A stretch of 64,000 nt of DNA, taken from the NCBI RefSeq assembly GCF_016650635.1, contig NZ_JAEKFI010000001.1, positions 1,240,001 to 1,304,000 on the forward strand. The letters are read 5' to 3'. Shown here piece after piece: positions 29,346-41,126 of this stretch. Numbering within the stretch: position 1 is the first letter of the stretch; each line of letters starts with the position of its first letter. This DNA comes from Pseudomonas sp. TH43. GTDB taxonomy: Bacteria; Pseudomonadota; Gammaproteobacteria; Pseudomonadales; Pseudomonadaceae. The translations under genes were made by a program, and so were the position numbers. A model generated the notes under the pieces. It saw only the letters and a program-made list of their open reading frames with translations, did no database searches and was not told the DNA's origin.

Positions 29346-29864
29346 TTATTCGCCATCCCAGTAATCGACACCATCCGCCTGCCGCGCGACGGCGACAAAA
29401 CCTGATGCATGGCCCTCAGCATCAACTTTGAAGTTATCCATCACCGCGTACTTGTTCGAATCCGGGTATTCGCAAATGTCCGGTTGCTGCTGAGTGCTGA
29501 CCGCCAGATAACGCAGCTCGCCCGCGCTGGTATTGATGATCTGATGCGCCATTTCCGGGCCGCCCGCCGGGCAGGCAATCACATCACCGGCGCGGATCGG
29601 AAAACGCTCCGCACCCAGACGCACTTCACCCTCGCCAGCCACCACGTAGAACATTTCTTCATTGACTCGATGACTGTGAAACGGGCTGCCACGCATGCCG
29701 GGCGGCAGCGCATATAAACGGTAACCCAGTTTTTGCGCACCGAGCTGCTGGCCGATCCGAGCCGAACGTTGCTGATAACGCGCGGCGGTTTCGCCTTCGG
29801 GAGACAGGGCTTCGGGCAGTGGCTGGAGTTCGACCTGATGCAGATTGAGGATGGGCGGATGCAT
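29346..29864 (-). CDS. Cupin-domain protein
   Basis: 172 residues starting MHPPILNLHQVELQPLPEAL. One cupin barrel: motif 1 is GSPFHSHRVNEEMFYVVAGE (two His and a Glu as metal ligands) and motif 2 PAGGPEMAHQIINTSAGELR (the His). The C-terminal third ends DGVDYWDGE. Proteins of this kind are metal-binding enzymes or sugar/auxiliary binders. The substrate is not evident. Confidence 0.88.
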   Translation of the reverse strand: MHPPILNLHQVELQPLPEALSPEGETAARYQQRSARIGQQLGAQKLGYRLYALPPGMRGSPFHSHRVNEEMFYVVAGEGEVRLGAERFPIRAGDVIACPAGGPEMAHQIINTSAGELRYLAVSTQQQPDICEYPDSNKYAVMDNFKVDAEGHASGFVAVARQADGVDYWDGE

Positions 29865-29951
29865 GCTGAACCTCGGACACGTTTTTTGTGGAGGGGCAAG
29901 TCTGTGCTTGCTGGTGGGGCAGTATAGGCAGCAGGTGCAACCGAGGTGATT

Positions 29952-30047
29952 TCATCGCTGGCAAGCCAGCTCCCACAGAGTTTCGGGCGGCCCCAAAGAC
30001 TCCTGCCCCCACTCGGTACCTGTGGGAGCTGGCTTGCCAGCGATGAG
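29952..30047. repeat. REP doublet, CTGTGGGAGCTGGCTTGCCAG type
   Basis: ATCGCTGGCAAGCCAGCTCC (29954 on) and TGGGAGCTGGCTTGCCAGCG (to about 30044) are inverted copies separated by about 40 bp. It lies between the cupin gene start and the 3' end of the shikimate-dehydrogenase-like gene. Confidence 0.85.
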
Positions 30048-30068
30048 GCCAGTCAACTCAACACATCA

Positions 30069-30887
30069 TCAGCTACGGGCAAACGCCACCGCCGCTGCAA
30101 ACTGCGCCTCGCTCGGCCGTACGCCGGTGTACAGCACAAACTGCTCCAGCGCCTGGATCGCGATGACCTCAAGCCCGGTAATGACCTTTTTCCCCTCGGC
30201 ACGCCCGCGCACGATCAACGGCGTCTCCGACGGAATTGCCACCACATCAAACACCGTCTCGGCGGCTTTGATCACTTCAGGCTCAAACGCCAGCTGCCCC
30301 GCCTCCGGCCCGCCGTCCATGCCAACCGGTGTGACGTTGATCAACATTTGTGGCCGCTCATCGCCCAGCTCTGCCTGCCAGCGATAGCCCAGAGAGTCCG
30401 CCAACGCCCGGCCCGCGCGCTCGTTGCGCGCAATGATCACGCCGTTTCTATAGCCGCCGTCACGCAAGGCACTGGCCACCGCTTTGGCCATGCCGCCACT
30501 GCCGCGCAGGGCGAACGTCGATTGCTTTGGCACCGCATGGGTTTCCAGCAACTGTGCGATGGCGATGTAATCGGTGTTGTAAGCCTTGAGATGACCATGG
30601 GTGTTGACGATGGTGTTGATCGACTGGATCGCCGCTGCCGACGCGTCGAGCTCATCGACCAAGGCAATGCAGGCTTCCTTGAACGGCATGGACACGCCGC
30701 AACCGCGAATGCCCAAGGCGCGAATACCACCGACCGCACCGCTCAGGTCCTGGCTGCTGAACGCCTTGTAATAGAAATTCAGGCCCAACTGCTCATACAA
30801 ATGGTTATGAAAACGCAGACCGAAATTGCCTGGGCGTCCTGACAGGGACATGCACAGCTGAGTGTCTTTGTTCGGGTTCATCTGCAT
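30069..30887 (-). CDS. Shikimate-5-dehydrogenase-like protein
   Basis: 272 residues starting MQMNPNKDTQLCMSLSGRPG. It resembles the short shikimate-dehydrogenase-like group (type Haemophilus HI0607), with the catalytic-type Lys in GVSMPFKEACIALVDEL and the Asp in KAYNTDYIAIAQLL. The Rossmann part carries LRGSGGMAKAVASALRDGG. The segment MSLSGRPGNFG differs from the AroE N-terminus, so it may act on another substrate. Its standalone setting gives no pathway link. An intergenic stretch follows (30888-31143) with no gene seen. Confidence 0.85.
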   Translation of the reverse strand: MQMNPNKDTQLCMSLSGRPGNFGLRFHNHLYEQLGLNFYYKAFSSQDLSGAVGGIRALGIRGCGVSMPFKEACIALVDELDASAAAIQSINTIVNTHGHLKAYNTDYIAIAQLLETHAVPKQSTFALRGSGGMAKAVASALRDGGYRNGVIIARNERAGRALADSLGYRWQAELGDERPQMLINVTPVGMDGGPEAGQLAFEPEVIKAAETVFDVVAIPSETPLIVRGRAEGKKVITGLEVIAIQALEQFVLYTGVRPSEAQFAAAVAFARS

Positions 30888-31143
30888 GAAACTTCTCCTT
30901 CAAACGCACTTTCGGATGGACGGGATTGGCCATGCCATCGGGTTCTGAACGATCATAGAGGCCTGTCTACCAAGGGTTTGGCGGCCATCGATTGGCCCGG
31001 TAAAGAAGCCGGTACAGACCTTACACAAAATTTACCCAGCGGCTGTGCTGAATTTCAGAATTTCGCTGTCATAGAAGTATCCCCGCGACAACTGTGGGCC
31101 TGGTGCAGGCCCTGCCGCCGGGTCGAAGAACCGAGGACTTATC

Positions 31144-31500
31144 ATGATTCGTAAACTCCCTATCGTGGCCCTGCTGATTGGTGCATTCGCTGTCGCAGGG
31201 CAAGCAGAAGCCCATGGCGGCAACTATTGGCAAGGCCCTGCGGTGTTTGGCGCGATCGTCGGCTCGGCCATTATCGGTTCGGCGCTTATCAACCAGGATC
31301 GCCCTGTCTATGTGCAACAGGCGCCCGTGTATGCCGCACCACCACCGGTTTATGTGCAACAACCGCCGCCACCGGTCTACTACCAGCCAGCGCCGGTGTA
31401 TGTGCAACAACCGGTATACGTCCAACCGGCCCCGGTGTATTACGGCCCACCGCGTGGCTACTATGGTCGACCACACTATTACGGCGGCCCACGCTGGTAA
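31144..31500 (+). CDS. Secreted Pro/Tyr/Val-rich repeat protein with glycine-zipper segment
   Basis: 118 residues with signal peptide MIRKLPIVALLIGAFAVAGQ cut near AEA. A hydrophobic GAIVGSAIIGSALI segment is followed by tandem short repeats of the form PVYVQQ/PVYYxP (PPPVYVQQPPPPVYYQPAPV), then YYGRPHYYGGPRW. Such proteins occur in Pseudomonas outer-membrane or surface layers, but the role is unknown. It ends at a clear terminator. Confidence 0.75.
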   Translation: MIRKLPIVALLIGAFAVAGQAEAHGGNYWQGPAVFGAIVGSAIIGSALINQDRPVYVQQAPVYAAPPPVYVQQPPPPVYYQPAPVYVQQPVYVQPAPVYYGPPRGYYGRPHYYGGPRW

Positions 31501-31509
31501 TCTGAACAA

Positions 31510-31540
31510 CAAGCCCCGCTTTTATAGCGGGGCTTTTTTA
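31510..31540 (+). terminator. Rho-independent terminator
   Basis: AAGCCCCGCT, a TTTAT loop and AGCGGGGCTTTTTTA, about 11 nt after the stop codon of the repeat-rich secreted protein. Confidence 0.88.
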
Positions 31541-31730
31541 TGACCGTTGGTCGGCCAAGGTCTGAAAAAATCTCGCCAAGGTCGTTGTCGGGACAGTTTG
31601 TGCAGCTAAAGTCGGCATGATGGCCTTGACCGTTGGCGGCAAAACATTAAACGGTCATCTATTTGTCATGACGGAACCGCAATCTGAATCCGTCCGTAAA
31701 CAACAGGTTGATAACAACAAGGACGACTCA

Positions 31731-31925
31731 ATGCCTACACAAAACCCGCACCGCATCGTCGGTTTGTGCACCTCAAGCAAGGTATACAGCGCGCTGACCG
31801 AGCTAAAGCACCTCGAAGGCCATCGCTGCGCCAAGCTTCTCTCCCTGCTGGCGGAGAATCTGGTGCACAAAGGTCTGCTCAATGAGCACGAAGTGATGCA
31901 CATGCTCGACCAGGTGGTCGATTGA
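31731..31925 (+). CDS. Small conserved hypothetical protein (64 aa)
   Basis: Start at ATG 31731 (MPTQNPHRIVGLCTSSKVYS). The rest is a mixed alpha protein, ALTELKHLEGHRCAKLLSLL then HEVMHMLDQVVD. It has two cysteines and no membrane segment. An upstream in-frame extension to 31617 gives a poor start. The function is unknown. Confidence 0.65.
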   Translation: MPTQNPHRIVGLCTSSKVYSALTELKHLEGHRCAKLLSLLAENLVHKGLLNEHEVMHMLDQVVD

Positions 31926-32027
31926 GCCAGCCCTCAACGGCGTCAATGACCACTATCGAAAACGTTGATTTTCCGTAGAGCCGGCGAGTCCTTAAGGTAG
32001 CTCCATCGATTGATGGAGGTACTTGTC

Positions 32028-32210
32028 ATGGCTCAGGTTCAAATCATGTCCGTTATCGGCAGCGCCGTTCCCGCCTCGCTCAGAGCTTCGGGATTGCTGG
32101 CCTGTTGGTATCTGATGCGCGACGGCGAGCCAATCAGCGGCCCGCTGACTTCGCTGCCAGCGGCACAGGCGCTGTCTCAGAAGATCGTCGACGGTGCATT
32201 CAACGCTTAA
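32028..32210 (+). CDS. Small hypothetical protein (60 aa)
   Basis: Start at ATG 32028 after GGAGG (MAQVQIMSVIGSAVPASLRA). The body contains GLLACWYLMRDGEPISGPLT and a C-terminal VDGAFNA. It overlaps the stop codon of the convergent permease at 32207-32210 (TTAA). No domain was recognised. Confidence 0.6.
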   Translation: MAQVQIMSVIGSAVPASLRASGLLACWYLMRDGEPISGPLTSLPAAQALSQKIVDGAFNA

Positions 32211-33268
32211 GGCAGTTGCACCCTGGGTTTGGTTTCGACGAACAGCGCCCAGCTTGACATGAACAATGCGGCGATCAACGGCCCGATCACAAAACCGTTC
32301 AAGCCGAACACCGCCAGGCCACCCAGGGTCGAGATCAGAATCATGTAATCGGGCATGCGCGTGTCCTTGCCCACCAGTATCGGGCGCAGCACGTTGTCCA
32401 CCAGCCCGATCACGAAGATCCCGAACAACCCCAACACCACGCCTTGCCAGATCATCCCGCTGAGCAGGAAGTAAATGGCGACCGGCGCCCAGACAATCCC
32501 CGCGCCCACTGCCGGCAACAGCGACAGAAATGCCATCAGCACCGCCCAGAGCAGCGCGCTGGGAATGTCGAGAAACCAGAAGATCGCCCCTCCCAAAGCA
32601 CCCTGCGTGACCGCAACGACCAGATTGCCTTTGACTGTCGCACGCACCACCCGGTTGAACTTCAATTGCAGACGACGCTTGTGGTTTTCTTCCAGCGGCA
32701 CCGCCGTGCGCATTTTGCGCGCCAGTTCGGGACCGTCGCGCAGAAAGAAAAACAGCAGGTACAACATGATGAAAAAACTCACCACGAATTCGAATGTGCC
32801 CTGTCCAAAACTGAAGGCCTGACTGGCCAACACCTGGCTGCCCTGCATCGCCGCCTTGACGATTTTCTCACGCAACGCATTAAGTTCACCGACACCAAAA
32901 CGATCGAGCAAATGCTGAAAGTACGGCGGCAGGCTGTGTTTAAACTGCGCCAGATACGCCGCAATATCGAGTTCGCCGCTTTCGATGTTCTTGTAGACCG
33001 TCGCCCCTTCCTGCACCAACAGCACGCTGAGAATGATCACCGGCAAAATTGCAATCACCAGACAAATGCTCAACGTACACAGCGACGTCAGGTTGCGCTG
33101 CCAGCCGAACTTCGCCTGCAACCTGCGCTGCATCGGCGCAAACACGATGCCGAGGATTACCGCCCAGAACACTGCGCCGTAGAACGGCAACAGAATCCAG
33201 ATAAAGGCTACCGTCACCAGCAACAGCAGCACGGTGAGGGATTTGAATTGAAGGCTTTTTTCGTTCAT
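32207..33268 (-). CDS. AI-2E family transporter (PerM/TqsA-like permease)
   Basis: 353 residues starting MNEKSLQFKSLTVLLLLVTV with about eight membrane helices. The conserved regions of the family are seen: WILLPFYGAVFWAVILGIVF, the FFFLRDGPELARKM stretch and the ALLWAVLMAFLSLLPAVGAG segment. The C-terminal part ends in FGLNGFVIGPLIAALFMSSW. Some members export autoinducer-2 or other solutes. The substrate is not known here. Confidence 0.9.
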   Translation of the reverse strand: MNEKSLQFKSLTVLLLLVTVAFIWILLPFYGAVFWAVILGIVFAPMQRRLQAKFGWQRNLTSLCTLSICLVIAILPVIILSVLLVQEGATVYKNIESGELDIAAYLAQFKHSLPPYFQHLLDRFGVGELNALREKIVKAAMQGSQVLASQAFSFGQGTFEFVVSFFIMLYLLFFFLRDGPELARKMRTAVPLEENHKRRLQLKFNRVVRATVKGNLVVAVTQGALGGAIFWFLDIPSALLWAVLMAFLSLLPAVGAGIVWAPVAIYFLLSGMIWQGVVLGLFGIFVIGLVDNVLRPILVGKDTRMPDYMILISTLGGLAVFGLNGFVIGPLIAALFMSSWALFVETKPRVQLP

Positions 33269-33424
33269 GTCCGATCCATGTCAGTCAGGCGCCACGCACG
33301 CCCGCCCAACTTAGTCAGCCGCCATCCGCGCGAGTGCCATCTTTGTTCATGGAGCATAGATCCAGATCAATAAAGCCTCGCCGCAGCTCGCTTACCCTGC
33401 CGCGCTTTTGCGACCGACACCGCC

Positions 33425-34756
33425 ATGAACTCTAGCCTCGCCGCCCCGGAACTGCTGGCTCCCGCCGGTACCCTGAAAAACATGCGTTACGCCTTCGCCT
33501 ACGGTGCCGATGCCGTCTATGCCGGTCAGCCGCGTTACAGCTTGCGCGTGCGTAACAACGAGTTCGATCACGCCAATCTGGCGCTGGGCATTCGCGAAGC
33601 ACAGGCTCAGGGCAAGCGCTTCTACGTGGTGGTCAACATCGCGCCGCACAACGCCAAGCTGAAGACGTTCCTCAAGGATCTGGCGCCGGTGATCGAGATG
33701 GCACCGGACGCGCTGATCATGTCCGATCCGGGCCTGATCATGCTGGTACGCCGACATTTTGCGCAGATGCCGATCCATCTGTCGGTGCAGGCCAATACGG
33801 TGAACTGGGCGAGTGTCGAGTTCTGGCAGCAACAGGGGTTGAGCCGGATCATCCTCTCACGTGAGTTGTCGCTGGAAGAGATCGGCGAGATTCGCGAGCA
33901 AGTGCCGGGCATGGAGCTGGAGGTCTTCGTCCATGGCGCGTTGTGCATGGCCTATTCCGGGCGCTGCCTGCTGTCCGGTTACATGAACAGGCGAGACGCC
34001 AACCAGGGCACCTGCACCAATGCCTGTCGCTGGAAATACGCGGCGCAGCCCGCCACGGAAAACCAACTGGGCGAGATCGTTCAGACCTGTCAGCCCGAGC
34101 CGACGCTGGGCCTCGGCGCGCCAACCGATCAGGTGTTCCTGTTGCAGGAAGCCAACCGCCCCGACGAATTGATGCCCGCGTTCGAAGACGAGCACGGCAC
34201 CTACATCATGAACGCCAAGGACCTGCGCGCGGTGCAGCATGTCGAGCGTCTGACCCGCATGGGCGTACATTCGCTGAAGATCGAAGGCCGGACCAAATCG
34301 CACTTCTATTGCGCACGCACGACGCAGGTGTATCGCCGGGCCATTGATGATGCGGTGGCCGGACGCGAGTTTGATCGCAGCCTGATGACCGATCTCGAAT
34401 CACTGGCCCAGCGCGGCTACACCGAGGGCTTTCTGCGTCGACATGTGCATGATGAATACCAGAACTATCAGCACGGCAGTTCGGTATCGGAGCGCCAACA
34501 GTTTGTCGGCGAATTTACCGGCGAACGGCGCGATCGCCTGGCGGAGGTCAAGGTCAAGAACCGGTTTGCATTGGGCGATCATCTGGAATTGATGACGCCC
34601 AAGGGTAATTTTCACTTTGATCTGCATGAATTGCAGAGCATCAAAGGCGAAGCCATCGACGTCGCGCCGGGGGACGGGCATACGGTGTATCTGCCGATCC
34701 CGGATGCGGTGGATTTGCGCTTTGGTTTGTTGATGCGGGATGTGGGCACTCAATAA
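33425..34756 (+). CDS. trhP: tRNA 5-hydroxyuridine synthesis protein TrhP (YegQ, peptidase U32 family)
   Basis: 443 residues starting MNSSLAAPELLAPAGTLKNM. It belongs to the U32 family with prephenate-dependent tRNA hydroxylation at U34 in YegQ/TrhP. The segments YAFAYGADAVYAGQPRYSLR, HGALCMAYSGRCLLSGYMN and GTCTNACRWKY (iron-sulfur-type cysteines) are characteristic. The C-terminal part is a beta-barrel-like domain (HTVYLPIPDAVDLRFG). It is a single gene. The assignment to TrhP rather than another U32 member (RlhA) rests on length and the Cys pattern. Confidence 0.85.
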   Translation: MNSSLAAPELLAPAGTLKNMRYAFAYGADAVYAGQPRYSLRVRNNEFDHANLALGIREAQAQGKRFYVVVNIAPHNAKLKTFLKDLAPVIEMAPDALIMSDPGLIMLVRRHFAQMPIHLSVQANTVNWASVEFWQQQGLSRIILSRELSLEEIGEIREQVPGMELEVFVHGALCMAYSGRCLLSGYMNRRDANQGTCTNACRWKYAAQPATENQLGEIVQTCQPEPTLGLGAPTDQVFLLQEANRPDELMPAFEDEHGTYIMNAKDLRAVQHVERLTRMGVHSLKIEGRTKSHFYCARTTQVYRRAIDDAVAGREFDRSLMTDLESLAQRGYTEGFLRRHVHDEYQNYQHGSSVSERQQFVGEFTGERRDRLAEVKVKNRFALGDHLELMTPKGNFHFDLHELQSIKGEAIDVAPGDGHTVYLPIPDAVDLRFGLLMRDVGTQ

Positions 34757-34846
34757 CGACCCTGCCCCACCCGACACCTGCTCCGGCGTCGGCGCCTGCC
34801 GTCGACCGCAGCACCTGCGGCAGCTCCTACGTGGGGTGTGTCGGGG

Positions 34847-35716
34847 TCAGGTGAACTCTTCGCGCAGCATCGTCACGAACGCCTCGCGTGCCGGGTGTAC
34901 CCCGGCATTTTCGTGCCAGTAAAACAGGTTGTCGATGGCCGTCAGCTCGGGGAACTCATAGCCCACGCAGCCGGCGCCTTTGGCATATTGATCAAACACA
35001 CCCTTGGGCACCAACGCCACGCCGGCACCGGCGCTGACGCAACCGACAATCGCCCCGTAACTGGCAAGACTGACAATTGGCAGTGCCTCGCCCTGACGCA
35101 ATAACCACTGCTCCAGCGCCGCCCGATAGGGACAACCCTGCGGCCACATGAATACGGTTTTGCCTTGCAGATCATCGATGCCGCGCACCGGCCCGAACGA
35201 CGTTGAGGCGATCAGCAGCAGCTCTTCGCGATACATCGGCGTGCGTTTGAGCTGAGAGCGCTCGACGTCCACTGCCACAATCGCACCGTCGAGTCGATGA
35301 CTGAGCGTGTCGTCGAGTAACTGGCCCCAGGTGCCGGTGGTGAGTTCCAGCGCCACCTGCGGAAAGCGCTTGTGAAACTTCGCCAACAATCGCGGTAATC
35401 GCCCGGTCGCCGAGGATTCGATGGCGCCTATGCGCAGCGGGCCGGACGGCTCCGCCGATGGATCGACGGCGCGTTTGGCTTCAGCGGTCAGCGCGAGAAT
35501 TTTTTCCGCATAGGCCAGAAACGTCTGCCCCGCAGGACTGATGCGCAACCCGCGCCCCTCGCGCAGAAACAGCGCAACGCCAAGCTCAGCCTCCAACGCC
35601 TTGATGCGCGCGGTGATGTTCGACGGCACGCAGAACAGCTTTTCTGCCGCACGGGCAATGCTGCCAAGTTCGGCCACGGTCTTGAACATACGGATTTGCG
35701 CCAGCTCCATATCCAT
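34847..35716 (-). CDS. LysR family transcriptional regulator
   Basis: 289 residues from ATG 35716 (MDMELAQIRMFKTVAELGSI). The helix-turn-helix is AAEKLFCVPSNITARIKALE. The effector domain follows and ends with a distinctive NAGVHPAREAFVTMLREE. It is divergent from the DMT exporter with 94 bp between starts, so control of the exporter is likely. Confidence 0.9.
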   Translation of the reverse strand: MDMELAQIRMFKTVAELGSIARAAEKLFCVPSNITARIKALEAELGVALFLREGRGLRISPAGQTFLAYAEKILALTAEAKRAVDPSAEPSGPLRIGAIESSATGRLPRLLAKFHKRFPQVALELTTGTWGQLLDDTLSHRLDGAIVAVDVERSQLKRTPMYREELLLIASTSFGPVRGIDDLQGKTVFMWPQGCPYRAALEQWLLRQGEALPIVSLASYGAIVGCVSAGAGVALVPKGVFDQYAKGAGCVGYEFPELTAIDNLFYWHENAGVHPAREAFVTMLREEFT

Positions 35717-35810
35717 CACTCTGAGTGAACATTCAACGCAGTATAAGTCAGTTGTGGCGAATGATTGGCCGACCGGATACTCGACCCACCAAACCTTCCG
35801 GTGCCCGATC

Positions 35811-36707
35811 ATGTCGCCCCCTACTCCTCTGAAAATCCTTTTGGCCATGGCATTTGTCGTCGGCTGCTGGGCGTATTCGCCGACCGGTATTCATCTCGGC
35901 CTGCAAGCCTACGATCCCGGGCATCTGGCGTTGTTGCGGTTTCTGCTGGCGTCATTGCTGATGGCGGTGATCGCGGCATTCAAAGGTGTTCGCTTGCCAC
36001 AGTGGCGCGATGTACCACTGCTGTTTGCGTTGGGATTCTTCGCTGTCAGCCTGCATCACGTTGCGTTGAACATCGGCCAGCAAGGCGTCAGTGCCGGCGC
36101 TTCGAGTGTGCTGGCGCAATCGAGTCCATTGTTCAGCACGCTGCTGGCGCGCTTCGTGTTCAAGGATCAGGTCAGTGTCTGGCGCTGGGGTTGCGTGTTG
36201 CTCGGTTTCATCGGCGTAGTGATTGTGGTCAGTGGTGACACAGGCCTCGGCGCTATCGACGCGCATGGCTTGCTGATCCTACTGGCGGCGGTGTCGTGGA
36301 GCGTTTATTTCGCTTTGCAAAAACATCATGCCCGGCGTTACGACGGCTTCAGCCTGGCGTGCTACGCGGTGTGGTCAGGGACGTTGATGCTGATGATTTA
36401 CCTGCCGGGGCTGAGCGAAACGGTGATGAAAGCGCCGCTGCGCGTGCAATGGGCGGTGTTGGCGCTGGGGGTATTCCCCAGTGCGCTGGCGTATCTGGCG
36501 TGGGGATTTGTGCTCAAGCACGTGGATTTGAGTCGGGCGACGATGACGCTGTACCTGATACCGCCGACGGCGATGGCGATTGCTTCGGTCGGGCTAGGCG
36601 AGCGACCGACGTTGATGGTGTTGGCGGGGTCGGTGGTGGTGTTGATCAGTGTGCTGGCGTTGAATCTGGAGCGGCGGGTTGGCGGGGTTCGGGCAGTTGG
36701 GGTGTGA
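35811..36707 (+). CDS. EamA/DMT family transporter
   Basis: 298 residues from ATG 35811 (MSPPTPLKILLAMAFVVGCW). Ten membrane helices in two EamA halves are expected, with the first-half motif GLQAYDPGHLALLRFLLASL and the second LLILLAAVSWSVYFALQKHH. DMT carriers export small metabolites or drugs. It is controlled, by inference, by the divergent LysR. Confidence 0.9.
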   Translation: MSPPTPLKILLAMAFVVGCWAYSPTGIHLGLQAYDPGHLALLRFLLASLLMAVIAAFKGVRLPQWRDVPLLFALGFFAVSLHHVALNIGQQGVSAGASSVLAQSSPLFSTLLARFVFKDQVSVWRWGCVLLGFIGVVIVVSGDTGLGAIDAHGLLILLAAVSWSVYFALQKHHARRYDGFSLACYAVWSGTLMLMIYLPGLSETVMKAPLRVQWAVLALGVFPSALAYLAWGFVLKHVDLSRATMTLYLIPPTAMAIASVGLGERPTLMVLAGSVVVLISVLALNLERRVGGVRAVGV

Positions 36708-36734
36708 TCTGAGAGGGTGTTGAACCTGAAGCAG

Positions 36735-36829
36735 CTATCGCCAGCAGGCTCACGCCTGCAATGTCTGGGTGTACCCATATTTGGTGTACACCCCAGCACA
36801 TTGCAGGTGTGAGCCTGCTCGCGATGAGG
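36735..36829. repeat. REP doublet, AGGCTCACGCCTGCA type
   Basis: ATCGCCAGCAGGCTCACGCC and GTGTGAGCCTGCTCGCGATG are inverted arms about 95 bp apart end to end, with an inner inverted repeat GGTGTAC/GTACACC. It lies between the convergent DMT gene and the small acidic gene. Confidence 0.85.
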
Positions 36830-36866
36830 CCCTGAACGACAGCAGATCAATCAGACCAGACTTCGA

Positions 36867-37097
36867 TCAGCGCCGATCATCCGACAATGGCGTCGGCTCA
36901 TCCGCTGGCGGTACGTCATCGGCCGCTGGCGGATCCTTCCAGTCTTCCGGCCGGTCGGCATCGCTCAACGGATCGCGCCCCGGTGCCATACCCGGCGGCG
37001 CATCGTGATCCGCCAGTGTCGGCTCGTCGGTGCCGGGCATTGGCCGGGTCGGATCGGTCGGCAGAACACCACCCTGAAACAGCAAATCGTTAGCCAT
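36867..37097 (-). CDS. Small acidic Asp/Pro-rich protein
   Basis: 76 residues starting MANDLLFQGGVLPTDPTRPM and ending DEPTPLSDDRR. The composition (many Asp, Pro, Ala, few hydrophobics) matches the small proteins at 20008 and 20227, so they may be members of one loosely conserved disordered group. It lies downstream of the GntR regulator gene in the same direction. The function is unknown. Confidence 0.6.
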   Translation of the reverse strand: MANDLLFQGGVLPTDPTRPMPGTDEPTLADHDAPPGMAPGRDPLSDADRPEDWKDPPAADDVPPADEPTPLSDDRR

Positions 37098-37189
37098 GAC
37101 GCACCTCACCAAGGAGGTCCGGAATACCCGGGCCATAAACCTTGGAAGCTGCCCTGTGTGCGGCGTGCTATCGAACAGACCAACGGCGA

Positions 37190-37903
37190 TCAGCTCTGCG
37201 CGGAAAAGCGATCGCGGCTGTTGGTCAGGTGCAGCCACATGGCCGCACGGGCCGCGTCCGCGTCCTGGCGCTTGATCGCGTTCAGAATCGCCTCGTGTTC
37301 CAGATTGGCCAGTTGCCCGAGCTTGCTCAGGTCCGCCGCACCACGCTCGGCAGCATTGACCCGCGTACGCGGAATCATCGCGCTGCCCAGGTGCAGCATG
37401 ATTTCGCTGAAACAGATATTGCCGGTGGCCTCGGCGATCAACAGATGAAAGCGTCGATCCGCCTCGACGCAACTGTCGTTATTGGCCAGCAGACGTTGAT
37501 AGTCATCCAGCGCCTGGCGCATCAGCAGCAGTTGCTGCTCGGTTCGCCGTTGCGCTGCCAATGCTGCCGCCTGAGTCTCCAGGCCCATGCGCAACTCGAG
37601 AATGCTGCGCACGCCCAGCGCCGTGTCGACATTCAGCCGCAACCCCTGCTCCGGCGCGCGCTCGATCACGAACGTGCCGATACCGTGGCGCGTCTCGACC
37701 AGTCCCGAAGCCTGCAATTTGGAAATCGCTTCGCGCACAACGGTGCGGCTGACGCCGTGTTCCTGAACGATCGAGTTTTCCGACGGCAGCTTGTCACCGG
37801 GCGACATCTGACCGAGCAGGATGCTCTGGGTAAGCTTTTCCACCAGGTCATGGGCGAGGTTGTGCGCACGTTTGCGGCCGGGGGCGTCGAGGTCTTCTTG
37901 CAT
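37190..37903 (-). CDS. GntR/FadR family transcriptional regulator, likely regulator of the glucarate operon
   Basis: 237 residues from ATG 37903 (MQEDLDAPGRKRAHNLAHDL). The N-terminal winged helix contains PSENSIVQEHGVSRTVVREA and SGLVETRHGIGTFV; the C-terminal FCD domain (about 90-225) has the metal/ligand His and Asp/Glu residues, for example EADRRFHLLIAEATGN. It is divergent from gudP. Two TTGTnnnACAA palindromes in the gap are typical FadR-subfamily sites, so autoregulation and control of gudP-gudD are inferred. Confidence 0.88.
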   Translation of the reverse strand: MQEDLDAPGRKRAHNLAHDLVEKLTQSILLGQMSPGDKLPSENSIVQEHGVSRTVVREAISKLQASGLVETRHGIGTFVIERAPEQGLRLNVDTALGVRSILELRMGLETQAAALAAQRRTEQQLLLMRQALDDYQRLLANNDSCVEADRRFHLLIAEATGNICFSEIMLHLGSAMIPRTRVNAAERGAADLSKLGQLANLEHEAILNAIKRQDADAARAAMWLHLTNSRDRFSAQS

Positions 37904-37990
37904 GGTCGGTTCCGATGATCGGGGCTCGCGGATCGTAGCACCGCGCGGGGGAATGACGGGATTGATTCTAGCGTGGAAAAGCCAGTCAAC

Positions 37991-38209
37991 TTGTATGACA
38001 ACACTCAAATTCAAATAATTTAACGCCTCTGAGGACAGCACTTTGCCAATATTCAAAAGGCGCACCCTCAAAAAACGCCAGTAAGTCACCACCGACAAAA
38101 CCCAATGAAACCTAGGAAAAACAACAAAAAGGCATAAGAGAATCAAGCGCCAGAGCAATTTATTCGATCAATGCCACTTGTAGGACAAAAAATCCAAGTT
38201 GTATGATGT
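37991..38209. promoter_or_regulatory. Candidate FadR-type operators between GntR regulator and gudP
   Basis: Perfect palindromic TTGTATGACAA at 37991-38001 and TTGTAGGACAA at 38178-38188, plus a partial TTGTATGAT at 38199. They match the TTGTnnnACAA type bound by FadR/GntR proteins. One lies near the regulator start, the other about 80 nt before gudP. Much of the 38000-38250 stretch between them is AT-rich, as expected of promoters. Confidence 0.65.
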
Positions 38210-38269
38210 CTATCAACACGCAACACCCAGCCCTGCCCCGCATAAAAATAATCAGTGGGAGAAAACCAA

Positions 38270-41003
<2,734 letters not shown>

Positions 41004-41021
41004 TCTCCAATCCACCACTTT

Positions 41022-41119
41022 CCCCTGTGGGAGCGAGCCTGCTCGCGAATGCGGTATGACGGCCAACATTTTTGTCGACTGACACACCGTTTTCGCGAGC
41101 AGGCTCGCTCCCACAGGGG
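41022..41119. repeat. REP doublet, GTGGGAGCGAGCCTGCTCGCGA type
   Basis: CCCCTGTGGGAGCGAGCCTG and its inverse ending GCTCGCTCCCACAGGGG, about 98 bp long, between the convergent gudD and ampR genes. The arms are nearly perfect. Confidence 0.88.
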
Positions 41120-41126
41120 TTTTGCA

